A stretch of DNA of 10,897 nucleotides from Candidatus Sifarchaeum subterraneum (GCA_016292335.1 JAECRX010000173.1:1-10897), one strand, 5' to 3'; counted from the stretch's first letter, positions 1 through 5,804 are shown. Program-made: numbers and translations. Notes: generated by a model not told the origin, from the sequence alone.

Positions 1-93
1 AATGTATGTAGACTTTGATTCTGTTTCGTGAGGTCCATACCAGATCTCTTTCTTTTCTGATTTCATTAACGCATCATGAATGTTAAATGTCAA
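1..93 (-). CDS. 5' end of an unidentified gene, cut by the window edge
   Basis: An open frame on the minus strand runs from a TTG at 93 to the window edge (31 codons; begins MTFNIHDALM, later EIWYGPHE). It is too short for me to assign a family. Three signals support it. A BRE/TATA-like promoter (CGAAAT then CTATAAAAG, minus strand, 144-130) lies about 25 nt before a likely RNA start near 110. A strong ribosome-binding sequence GGTGGTGA is at 106-99. It sits 5 nt before the TTG, the same spacing as GGTGA before the ATG of the next gene. A GTG at 102 is in the same frame and is the alternative start. An in-frame stop lies just upstream. The gene is divergent from the PEP-hydrolase-like gene. 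A degenerate copy of this start region occurs at 1108-1150. Confidence 0.45.
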   Translation of the reverse strand, partial: MTFNIHDALMKSEKKEIWYGPHETESKSTYI

Positions 94-100
94 GAATCTC
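60..100. repeat. Copy A of a ~42-bp imperfect direct repeat
   Basis: This segment matches 1108-1150 in the same orientation. The two share ATTTCATTAACG exactly, then a variable stretch with a small indel, then AAATGT and AGAATCT. Copy A covers the start codon and first codons of the minus-strand gene at the left edge. The two copies bracket the PEP-hydrolase-like gene. Confidence 0.55.
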
Positions 101-129
101 ACCACCTTGCATTTTAATTTAATTAGCTC

Positions 130-144
130 CTTTTATAGATTTCG
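130..144 (-). promoter_or_regulatory. BRE/TATA promoter of the left-edge gene
   Basis: On the minus strand CGAAAT (144-139) is followed directly by CTATAAAAG (138-130), a close match to the archaeal BRE plus TATA arrangement. Transcription would start near 110, leaving a very short leader that contains the GGTGGTGA ribosome-binding sequence. This is the best-looking promoter in the window by eye. Confidence 0.55.
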
Positions 145-172
145 AGCGAGAAGTCACACCGATTTGTTAGTG

Positions 173-195
173 TGTTGAATTGTGTTTTTTCAACA
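173..195. repeat. Short inverted repeat in the divergent intergenic region
   Basis: TGTTGAA at 173-179 pairs perfectly with TTCAACA at 189-195 around a 9-nt T-rich loop. It lies between the divergent left-edge gene and the PEP-hydrolase-like gene, so it could be a regulator site. A perfect 10-bp palindrome GTTTTAAAAC follows at 231-240, just before the ribosome-binding site of the rightward gene. Short AT-rich palindromes arise easily by chance. Confidence 0.25.
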
Positions 196-257
196 ATGTT
201 TTTAAACCAGAACCTCCTTAGGGTTTGAATGTTTTAAAACGTTAGAAGGTGAAAAAA

Positions 258-1070
258 ATGGCGAAATTTACTCCAAGAGGGGAGATCCTAGAGGCATTAC
301 GGAAGAAGATCGATTCTGGTGAACCGATTATCATTGCCGGTGTTAGCATTGGAGCTACTGCAAAATCTGCGGAAGCCGGAGGCGCTGACTTAGCGCTATT
401 TTACACTTCTGGGAGATATAGGATGGCAGGAATAGGGTCAATGGCGGGTTTGTTGGCTTATGGAAACGCTAATGACATGTCATTAGAAATGGCTCATGAA
501 ATTGTTCCTGTGATTAGAAATATTCCTGTTATTGCTGGTGTCTACGCATCAGATCCTTATAGAGATATCAAATTATTCCTAAAACAAATGAAAGAGATGA
601 ACATTTCTGGCATAATAAGCTTTCCAACGGTGTCGTTAATTGATGGAAAGTTTCGCGCAGCTATTGAAGCACAAGGACTTGGATATGAATTGGAATTGAA
701 TATGATAAAAATGGCTCGTGAGCTGGATATGTTAACGACACCCTATGTTTTTGACGAAAAAGAAGTTGAACAAATGGTAAAAGCCAACGCCGATATCTTA
801 ATTGCTCACATAGGATATAGAATCACTCTTTTAACACTCGAAGAATCAGTCGGTGAATTGCAAAGACTCTATGACATTGCTGCAAAGATCAATCCAGAGA
901 TAATCTTTATATGCCATAGTGGACCAATAGAAACTCCTGAGACCTTCGAATACGTCTTCACACGCACGGAAGGCAGCCATGGATTTATGGGTTTCACGGG
1001 TATTGAAAGGGTACCTGCTGAAAGAGCTGTAAAAGAAACGACCGAAAAATTTAAAGCAGTAAGAAAATGA
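258..1070 (+). CDS. Phosphoenolpyruvate-hydrolase-family TIM-barrel protein
   Basis: This 270-residue protein resembles the family annotated as phosphoenolpyruvate hydrolase-like or TIM-barrel signal-transduction protein (PF09370), whose domain also occurs in the plant Tm-1 resistance protein. Visible family signatures, in order, are GVSIGATAKSAEAGGAD (28-44), SGRYRMAGIGSMAGLLAYGNAN (51-72), FPTVSLIDGKFR (122-133), LTTPYVFD (159-166), ADILIAHIGY (178-187), ICHSGPIETP (218-227) and GFMGFTGIERVP (242-253). Length and end-to-end coverage suggest a complete, cytosolic single domain with no signal peptide or membrane segment. The physiological reaction of the family is poorly established, so the name is a family label. 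I chose ATG 258 because GGTGA (248-252) sits 5 nt before it. The in-frame GTG at 249 overlaps that ribosome-binding sequence. A T9 tract follows the gene. The Tm-1-like (UPF0261) partner often found with this family is not in the window. Confidence 0.85.
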   Translation: MAKFTPRGEILEALRKKIDSGEPIIIAGVSIGATAKSAEAGGADLALFYTSGRYRMAGIGSMAGLLAYGNANDMSLEMAHEIVPVIRNIPVIAGVYASDPYRDIKLFLKQMKEMNISGIISFPTVSLIDGKFRAAIEAQGLGYELELNMIKMARELDMLTTPYVFDEKEVEQMVKANADILIAHIGYRITLLTLEESVGELQRLYDIAAKINPEIIFICHSGPIETPETFEYVFTRTEGSHGFMGFTGIERVPAERAVKETTEKFKAVRK

Positions 1071-1096
1071 GAGCGAATATAGATATACCGCTTTCA

Positions 1097-1105
1097 TTTT
1101 TTTTT
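1097..1105 (+). terminator. T-tract terminator after the PEP-hydrolase-like gene
   Basis: Nine consecutive T residues occur 27 nt after the stop codon. Archaeal transcription commonly ends at such T-rich stretches without a hairpin. The repeat copy B begins immediately downstream. Confidence 0.4.
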
Positions 1106-1107
1106 CA

Positions 1108-1150
1108 ATTTCATTAACGTAACATCAAATGTGAAATGTTGAGAATCTTA
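1108..1150. repeat. Copy B of the ~42-bp direct repeat; possible gene-start remnant
   Basis: This segment matches 60-100. Read on the minus strand it resembles the first codons of the left-edge gene: TF-x-I, then LMK again after an indel. It carries an in-frame stop and a frame change, so it cannot encode the same start. It is either a decayed duplicate or a shared regulatory sequence. No convincing copy of the BRE/TATA element stands in front of it. Confidence 0.5.
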
Positions 1151-1180
1151 ATTTATCTCTTTTCATTCTAGATATACCTT

Positions 1181-1198
1181 AAGCTCAAAATTGAGCTT
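1181..1198. promoter_or_regulatory. 18-bp palindrome upstream of the radical SAM gene (possible operator)
   Basis: AAGCTCAA (1181-1188) and TTGAGCTT (1191-1198) form perfect 8-bp arms around a 2-nt centre. A compact symmetric site of this kind suits a dimeric helix-turn-helix regulator. It lies just upstream of the T7A7T6 tract (1215-1234) that probably holds the TATA element, so an activator or repressor site for the radical SAM gene is plausible. That it acts as an operator is inference. Confidence 0.4.
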
Positions 1199-1214
1199 CT
1201 ATTTTTCAGACTCC

Positions 1215-1234
1215 TTTTTTTAAAAAAATTTTTT
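1215..1234 (+). promoter_or_regulatory. AT tract, probable core promoter of the radical SAM gene
   Basis: A pure T7A7T6 run lies 48-67 nt before the preferred ATG at 1282. A TATA element here would start transcription near 1250 and leave a leader of roughly 30 nt holding the GAGGT ribosome-binding sequence. No clear BRE can be picked out. Confidence 0.3.
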
Positions 1235-1281
1235 AGTGTATGGTCCATATTTTTGATGGAATTTTAAGAGGTAAATTGATC

Positions 1282-2499
1282 ATGTATCCTATTCTCTCTG
1301 AACACGTCTCTCTTAGATTACTGGAAACTCCTATCCTCTATGACTTTGTGAATGATGAAATATATGAATTGGACGATGAAGCCTATCAATGTGCCAAATA
1401 TTTTACAGGTATACATTCTGTAGACGAAATCACTTCAAAAATTCAATCCTCGAAAGATAAAATATCTGAATTTCTTGATGCACTTGTTGAAGAAAATTTG
1501 ATTATTATGAAAGATGAACCTCAAAGCCAAAAAGGTGAAGATATCTTCATTCAAAAAAGGTCTCTTGTTCCCTCTTTACGGTCAATCCTTACTCATATCA
1601 CTGAAAAATGTAATTTATCTTGTGTGCATTGCTATCTTGGGAAAAAATCCAACAAAGAACTAGATATGAATATCCTTTTGAACTTGATTCAACAATTTGA
1701 TGATTTGCAGGGATTAAAAATCCTGATTTCTGGAGGAGAACCGCTTCTCTACTCAAAAATCTTTGATTTTTTAAAAAAAATCCAAAAATACAGAATTAGA
1801 CGAGTTCTCCTTTCAAATGGGGTTCTAATAGATGACTCTGCTGCGCAAAAATTGAAAAAATATGTCCATGAAGTTCAAATCAGTATTGATGGCATGAAAA
1901 GTCATGATTCTTTTAGAAAAAAAGAAGGCGCCTTTGAAGATGCAATTCAAGCAATTAAAACTCTAAAAAAATATGGAGTTACAGTTAGTGTTGGAACTAT
2001 GATTCATAAGGAAAACATAAAGGAACTCCCTTCATTGCAAGAGATTTTGCAAAAATTGAACGTTGACAGTTGGATACTAGATGCCCCTTCTCTAGCTGGT
2101 GAATTTTTAAAAAATAAAAATTTCCAAGTGTCAATTGAATCTGCTGGGGAAGCCCTAAAAAATTTTGGATGGGGAACCCAGTTTGAAGATTTAAGCAATG
2201 TTTATGCTTGTGGTGCACATTTATGTGCGGTCATGACTAATGGTGATATTGCAAAATGTGGATTTTTTTATGATAATCCCGTTGGTAATATTAAATATGA
2301 TACTCTAGAATCTTGTTGGAAAAAAATTATTTCTCAATATATTTGGAAACTAGATACTTTAAATTGTTACAAGTTAGGTTGTCCTTACCTTGCTGAGTGC
2401 AGAGGCGGCTGTAGATATAGAGCTTTGCAATATACTGGAGATTTAATGGATTTAGACCCAATAAAATGTAATTTTTATAATTTTCAAAAAAAACATTGA
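1282..2499 (+). CDS. Radical SAM/SPASM protein with PqqD-like N-terminal domain
   Basis: This 405-residue protein has three parts. Residues ~6-80 resemble a PqqD-like or RiPP-recognition winged-helix domain (LRLLETPILYDFVNDEIYEL followed by two helices). The radical SAM core has C110, C114 and C117 in CNLSCVHC for the SAM-binding [4Fe-4S] cluster, and SGGEP at 150-154. The C-terminal SPASM domain has C310, C315, C326 (GX4C), C362, C367, C373 and C377 (CX5CX3C) and C396, which would bind auxiliary clusters. This layout is typical of peptide-modifying maturases and of some cofactor enzymes of the PqqE/AhbC/AhbD type. I cannot name the substrate, and no obvious precursor peptide is adjacent. I chose ATG 1282 because GAGGT (1268-1272) precedes it by 9 nt and the domain begins there. 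The in-frame ATG at 1240 would add 14 residues and has no ribosome-binding site. The gene stands alone and looks more AT-rich than ilvD. Confidence 0.85.
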   Translation: MYPILSEHVSLRLLETPILYDFVNDEIYELDDEAYQCAKYFTGIHSVDEITSKIQSSKDKISEFLDALVEENLIIMKDEPQSQKGEDIFIQKRSLVPSLRSILTHITEKCNLSCVHCYLGKKSNKELDMNILLNLIQQFDDLQGLKILISGGEPLLYSKIFDFLKKIQKYRIRRVLLSNGVLIDDSAAQKLKKYVHEVQISIDGMKSHDSFRKKEGAFEDAIQAIKTLKKYGVTVSVGTMIHKENIKELPSLQEILQKLNVDSWILDAPSLAGEFLKNKNFQVSIESAGEALKNFGWGTQFEDLSNVYACGAHLCAVMTNGDIAKCGFFYDNPVGNIKYDTLESCWKKIISQYIWKLDTLNCYKLGCPYLAECRGGCRYRALQYTGDLMDLDPIKCNFYNFQKKH

Positions 2500-2515
2500 A
2501 GATTTGAAATAATTC

Positions 2516-2520
2516 TTTTT
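2516..2520 (+). terminator. Weak T tract after the radical SAM gene
   Basis: T5 lies 17 nt after the stop codon in the 75-nt gap shared with the convergent sulfur-relay operon. It may end the rightward transcript, but the tract is short. Confidence 0.25.
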
Positions 2521-2568
2521 GTGACTCTGTTCCTATCCACGTACTGGTATCTCTTTCTAAATCAGCCC

Positions 2569-2574
2569 AAAAAA
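2569..2574 (-). terminator. T6 tract ending the dsrEFH operon
   Basis: On the minus strand TTTTTT directly follows the TGA stop of the last operon gene and is followed by GGGC. It is a plausible archaeal terminator for the leftward transcript. Confidence 0.35.
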
Positions 2575-2889
2575 TCAAACATAACTAATTATTTTCTCAT
2601 ATTTTTCCATTACGAGATCAACAAGCTCCGAATATTCAACTAATTTAATATTTGTTCGATCAATTTTTTCGGAAAGTCCTCGCATGTTAACATCCTTTTT
2701 TGTGGCAAAAAATGAAATCCCCTCTTCTACAAGTTTAAATATTTGTTTTTTTTCTCTAAGAGCAAGGTAAATACCATCTTGGATTAAAATAACACCAATT
2801 TCATGTTTTCCACTAGAATTTACAGCTTTAACTAGCTTCAATCCTTCTTCTCCATACTTTTTATCAATTAAGTAAAGGATTTTTGCCAT
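2575..2889 (-). CDS. DsrH/TusB-like sulfur-relay protein
   Basis: This 104-residue protein is the last gene of the three-gene minus-strand cluster. It matches the DsrH/TusB pattern: ILYLI at the N-terminus, IGVILIQDGIYLAL (31-44), FFATKKDVNMRGL (60-72), and the C-terminal VEYSELVDLVMEKYEKIISY typical of the family. In the DsrEFH or TusBCD hexamer this subunit sits with DsrF/TusC and DsrE/TusD in persulfide transfer to partners such as DsrC/TusE. It contains no cysteine, so it cannot itself carry sulfur, whereas many DsrH/TusB proteins have a conserved one. The start is 15 nt after the stop of the preceding gene, with only a weak ribosome-binding sequence (GTTGAT), so translational coupling is likely. 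Assignment rests on short motifs and order in the operon. Confidence 0.7.
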   Translation of the reverse strand: MAKILYLIDKKYGEEGLKLVKAVNSSGKHEIGVILIQDGIYLALREKKQIFKLVEEGISFFATKKDVNMRGLSEKIDRTNIKLVEYSELVDLVMEKYEKIISYV

Positions 2890-2904
2890 TTATTGATCAA
2901 CACG

Positions 2905-3246
2905 CTAGAATGTAAGTATCGCATCTGATTCGACTAAAATTTCGGCTATTTCAGATCTTTTTCTTACTTCAAGTCCTTCAATTAATTCTTCTTCCTCAAC
3001 TTGAAATTTTTCCATAGATTCCTTTTCTACAACAATTTTTGCTTCTAACTCAAGAAGTGTGGCTAATATTTGCTCTAAATACTTCTTGTCTATGGAATCG
3101 ATTGCAGAGAAAACTCCATCACCCAAATAAATAACTGTTACCTTGTGATCTCCACTGAATAACCCAGCAGCAGCTCTCAGGCCTTCAAAAGTATGTATCG
3201 TTCCAAAGGGTGGATGTCTTATAAGTACACTAACCTTTTTTGGCAT
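2905..3246 (-). CDS. DsrF/TusC-like sulfur-relay protein
   Basis: This 113-residue DsrE-superfamily protein is the middle gene. The N-terminus KVSVLIRHPPFGTIHTFEGLRAA (4-26) followed by VTVIYLGDGVFSAID (36-50) is the DsrF/TusC pattern: a first beta strand, a loop with Pro and Gly, a helix, and a strand ending in GDGVF. The middle, from about residue 75 to 95, is strongly acidic. There is no cysteine, in keeping with a structural role in the hexamer, where the catalytic cysteine belongs to DsrE/TusD. GGAG in the 20-nt gap behind the first gene gives a good ribosome-binding site 7 nt before the ATG. The gene order E-F-H is the same as in known dsrEFH and tusDCB operons. Confidence 0.75.
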   Translation of the reverse strand: MPKKVSVLIRHPPFGTIHTFEGLRAAAGLFSGDHKVTVIYLGDGVFSAIDSIDKKYLEQILATLLELEAKIVVEKESMEKFQVEEEELIEGLEVRKRSEIAEILVESDAILTF

Positions 3247-3266
3247 TTCCTTTCTCCACTAACGAA

Positions 3267-3647
3267 TCATAAGGAGATAAACTTATCTGAATTTTCGATT
3301 ATTTCTGCGAGTTCTTCCAGGCCACCGATAATAACTCCCTCTGGATAATCACTTCCATTTATGTCTAATCCTCTAGTAATTAAAGATATCCCGCAACAGA
3401 CAATTTTTGCTCCTTTATCTATCAATTCTTTTAAAAATTCATCAACAGGTTTCTTTTTTAAATATACTTCTTTTGCTTTTTGATCCATCTTTGGGTTGTA
3501 TATTCCGTCCATCAAAAGAAAAATTTGTACCTCATGATTTTTTTTCAAAGCACTTTTTGTAATTTCGATCACTGTATCAATGTTTTGGAACTGATATGGT
3601 CCAGTGGTGCATAAAATTCCAAGTATGGCCAAGAAGAACAACTCCAT
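3267..3647 (-). CDS. DsrE/TusD-like sulfur-carrier protein
   Basis: This 126-residue protein leads the operon. It shows the DsrE/TusD features: LAILGILCTTGPYQ at the N-terminus, VQIFLLMDGIYNPK (40-53), then VDEFLKELIDKGAKIVCCGISLITRGL (68-94). C84 and C85 in IVCCGISLITRG fall where the active-site persulfide cysteine of DsrE/TusD lies. There is a third cysteine at 13. It is the only cysteine-containing member of the trio, so it is the expected sulfur acceptor in the cytosol. The ATG at 3647 has no ribosome-binding site. A TTG at 3632 preceded by GGAG 9 nt away would give a more family-like start, so the first five residues are doubtful. The gene is divergent from ilvD. Confidence 0.8.
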   Translation of the reverse strand: MELFFLAILGILCTTGPYQFQNIDTVIEITKSALKKNHEVQIFLLMDGIYNPKMDQKAKEVYLKKKPVDEFLKELIDKGAKIVCCGISLITRGLDINGSDYPEGVIIGGLEELAEIIENSDKFISL

Positions 3648-3892
3648 TTTGTGTATGAATGTTTACTCGTTAGTATCTTCAAGCCTTTTTTATTTTTTTG
3701 TACGAAGTTTGCGGGAAATTTTTCATGAGATATAATACTAATGTTGAAAAATTCGAAGATTATGATATTTGGATGGATGATGAACTTTTTAGCTGAAAGA
3801 AAAAATAATAAGATAAAAGTTTGCTAACGTAAGAATTAATATTAGCCAATTTGAACATTCTTGTATTCTTGTATTAATGGAGAGGAAATGAA
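3648..3892. other. Divergent intergenic region between dsrE and ilvD
   Basis: These 245 bases must hold the promoters of both divergent genes. Visible items are the A-rich tract at 3681-3700, a 23-codon open frame on the plus strand at 3725-3796 (MRYNTNVEKFEDY..., no ribosome-binding site, probably chance), a tandem pair of ATTCTTGT at 3857-3872, and the ribosome-binding sequence GGAGAGG at 3879-3885 in front of ilvD. No convincing TATA box for ilvD stands out; AATTAATATTAG near 3835-3846 is a candidate. Confidence 0.4.
3681..3700 (-). promoter_or_regulatory. AT tract, possible core promoter of the dsrEFH operon
   Basis: On the minus strand a run of A7TA6 precedes the first gene by about 40 nt, a position suited to a TATA element with a short leader. 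The match is a low-complexity A tract rather than a clear TATA box, so this is tentative. Confidence 0.25.
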
Positions 3893-5566
3893 ATGAAATC
3901 TGTAAAAGAACTTGAAGGAATTGACAGACTTCCACACAGAGCATTTTATAAAGCAGTAGGCCTGACGGATGAGGAACTAAAACACCCATTAGTGGCAATA
4001 GTCAATTCATGGAACGAAATTGTTCCTGGGCATATTCATCTCAGATATGTTTCTGATGCAGTAAAAGCAGGAGTTAGAATGGCAGGAGGTACCCCATTAG
4101 AATTTGATACGATTGCAATTTGCGATGGTATAGCTATGGGCCATAAAGGCATGCAAACACCACTTCCTAGCAGAGAAAACATCGCTGATTCAATTGAACT
4201 CATGATTCAAGCTCATTTCTTTGACGCAATGGTTTGTATAGCATCATGTGACAAAATTATTCCTGCACAGTTGATGGCTGCTGCAAGACTCGATATTCCC
4301 ACAGTTTTGTGTACAGGTGGGCCAATGCTCCCCAAACCTTATAAAGGCAAACCTGTTGACGCGGCATTTGCTTTTGAAGCAATTGGACTTTTCAAATCAG
4401 GGCAGATCACGGAGGAGGAGGCACTTCTTATTGAAAATACTTGTTGTGCTGGAGCTGGGGCTTGTGGAGGAATGTTCACAGCGAATACAATGCAATGTTT
4501 GACAGAAGCTCTTGGAATGTCTCTCCCTGGTTGTGCAACCACTCATGCAGTTGATGCAAAAAAAATACGTCAAGGAAAAGAATCAGGAATCCAAATAATG
4601 AAGCTCTTAGAAAAGGGAATTACACCAAGTAAAATCATGACCCAAGAAAGTATCGAAAATGCTATTGTCGTAGATATGGCATTAGGTGGGTCAACGAATA
4701 CCGTACTTCATCTTCCAGCCGTAGCACACGAACTTGGGCTGACTTTGGATCTGGATACATTCGACAAAATATCTCGAAACACGCCACATCTCTGTAACAT
4801 GTCGCCAATCAAAGATGGATTTAATCTTATTGATCTGGAAAACGCTGGCGGAATTCCAGCAGTCATGAAAGAGCTTTCAAGTTTACTTCACATGAACGTG
4901 CTAACAGTATCTGGAAAAAACCTCGAAGAAAATCTAAAGGACGTAAAGGCACAAGTTTTAGATAGGAATGTAATTAGACCCTTGTCTGATCCAGTACACA
5001 AAGAAGGTGGCACTGCAATTTTAAGAGGGAATCTAGCACCAGAAGGTGCGGTAGTAAAACAGACTGCTGTAGATCCTAAGATGTTGAAACATACCGGTCC
5101 TGCAAAAGTATTCGATGATGAAGAGTTAGCTGTCAAAGCAATTGGAGATAGAAAAATCGCTGAAGGTGATGTAGTGGTCATCCGATATGAAGGACCAAAA
5201 GGTGGACCTGGCATGAGGGAAATGCTTGCAGCCACTTCTTTGATAGCCTCGATGGGACTCGGAGAGTCAGTCGCTCTAGTAACTGATGGCAGATTTTCAG
5301 GCGCAACAAGAGGAGGATGTATTGGACATGTGTCACCAGAGGCAGTAGATGGTGGACCTATTGCCTTAATTACTGATGGTGACGTAATTGAGATTGACAT
5401 ACCCTCAAGAATTCTTAATGTGAAGTTATCAGATCAAGAATTGGAAGAAAGACGAAAGAAATGGAAACCATTGGAACCAAAGGTCACAAATAATAGAAGC
5501 TATCTTTACAGATACTCGAAGACAGCTAAATCGGCAAGTACAGGAGCAATTTTCAAACCAGAATAA
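3893..5566 (+). CDS. ilvD: Dihydroxy-acid dehydratase
   Basis: IlvD dehydrates 2,3-dihydroxy-isovalerate and 2,3-dihydroxy-3-methylvalerate to the 2-keto acids in valine, leucine and isoleucine synthesis, using a labile iron-sulfur cluster and Mg2+. The 557 residues match the family over its whole length. Seen are VNSWNEIVPGHIHL (37-50), ICDGIAMGHKGM (76-87), LPSRENIADS (91-100), SCDKIIPAQLM (118-128) with cluster ligand C119 and the lysine K121 expected to be carbamylated for Mg binding, and CCAGAGACGGMFTANTM (184-200) with C191. Further on come a GGSTNTVLHLPA block and a C-terminal GPKGGPGMREML...TDGRFSGATRGGCIGHVSPEA block. The VPGH form, where [2Fe-2S] enzymes have PCN, is shared with E. 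coli IlvD and suggests the oxygen-sensitive [4Fe-4S] class. GGAGAGG lies 7 nt before the ATG. No other branched-chain pathway gene is adjacent. Confidence 0.97.
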   Translation: MKSVKELEGIDRLPHRAFYKAVGLTDEELKHPLVAIVNSWNEIVPGHIHLRYVSDAVKAGVRMAGGTPLEFDTIAICDGIAMGHKGMQTPLPSRENIADSIELMIQAHFFDAMVCIASCDKIIPAQLMAAARLDIPTVLCTGGPMLPKPYKGKPVDAAFAFEAIGLFKSGQITEEEALLIENTCCAGAGACGGMFTANTMQCLTEALGMSLPGCATTHAVDAKKIRQGKESGIQIMKLLEKGITPSKIMTQESIENAIVVDMALGGSTNTVLHLPAVAHELGLTLDLDTFDKISRNTPHLCNMSPIKDGFNLIDLENAGGIPAVMKELSSLLHMNVLTVSGKNLEENLKDVKAQVLDRNVIRPLSDPVHKEGGTAILRGNLAPEGAVVKQTAVDPKMLKHTGPAKVFDDEELAVKAIGDRKIAEGDVVVIRYEGPKGGPGMREMLAATSLIASMGLGESVALVTDGRFSGATRGGCIGHVSPEAVDGGPIALITDGDVIEIDIPSRILNVKLSDQELEERRKKWKPLEPKVTNNRSYLYRYSKTAKSASTGAIFKPE

Positions 5567-5581
5567 ACCAAACTCTATTGA

Positions 5582-5588
5582 TTTTTTT
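5582..5588 (+). terminator. T7 tract after ilvD
   Basis: Seven T residues begin 16 nt after the ilvD stop, a likely archaeal terminator. The inverted repeat at 5606-5651 begins 18 nt further on and so would lie outside the ilvD transcript if termination is efficient. Confidence 0.4.
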
Positions 5589-5605
5589 GGGTATGTTGAT
5601 AATTT

Positions 5606-5651
5606 CTTGGAGCTGCGTTGTATCCCGTAAAAAACTGGATTCAGCTCCAAG
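5606..5651. repeat. Perfect 10-bp inverted repeat; candidate structured RNA or terminator
   Basis: CTTGGAGCTG (5606-5615) pairs perfectly with CAGCTCCAAG (5642-5651). Inside the 26-nt loop ATCC (5622-5625) can pair with GGAT (5637-5640), giving a bulged two-part stem with an 11-nt A-rich terminal loop. A T5 stretch (5659-5663) follows. It could be a small RNA, a second terminator for ilvD, or a protein-binding site. The arms are GC-rich for this genome, which makes chance less likely. The strand is undetermined. Confidence 0.45.
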
Positions 5652-5795
5652 TCTCATAATTTTTCGAATTGTGTTCATGCTTTTTCAACAGCAGACAAAA
5701 TTTGCCAGTAAAAGAAGAGAAACAATCATGATATTCCAATCCAATTTTTGTATCTAATTAGATTGCGAAAAATTCAAATCATTAAAGGCGTTTTC

Positions 5796-5804
5796 CATAT
5801 TTAA
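5796..5804 (+). promoter_or_regulatory. TATA-like element before the wyosine synthase gene
   Basis: CATATTTAA stands 42 nt or more before the ATG at 5846. A transcript starting about 25 nt downstream, near 5826, would have a leader of about 20 nt including the GAGG sequence at 5831-5834. The BRE is not clear. Confidence 0.35.

Noticed and set aside
206..226. AAGGAGG on the minus strand, considered as a ribosome-binding site for a leftward gene
   Set aside because: No start codon lies at a suitable distance downstream on that strand, and stops follow closely in all frames.
846..1097. An 83-codon minus-strand frame antisense to the end of the PEP-hydrolase-like gene
   Set aside because: The overlapped plus-strand protein is conserved to its end. 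The frame starts just after repeat copy B, but nothing else supports it as coding.
1067..1117. A 16-codon frame overlapping the stop of the PEP-hydrolase-like gene, considered as a precursor peptide for the radical SAM protein
   Set aside because: Its sequence comes from the T-rich terminator tract and repeat copy B. It has no leader/core character and its stop falls inside the repeat.
3857..3872. Tandem ATTCTTGT pair before ilvD
   Set aside because: Two copies of an AT-rich 8-mer are easily produced by slippage; there is no symmetry or further copy to support a regulator site.
4022..4045. Glycine where many dihydroxy-acid dehydratases have a cluster-binding cysteine (VPGH instead of PCN)
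   Set aside because: E. coli IlvD and related [4Fe-4S] enzymes have the same VPGH form, so this marks a known subclass rather than a defect.
4888..5400. A 170-codon open frame on the minus strand inside ilvD
   Set aside because: It is antisense to well-conserved IlvD sequence, rich in Ser/Pro/Thr as shadow frames are, and has no family resemblance or ribosome-binding site.
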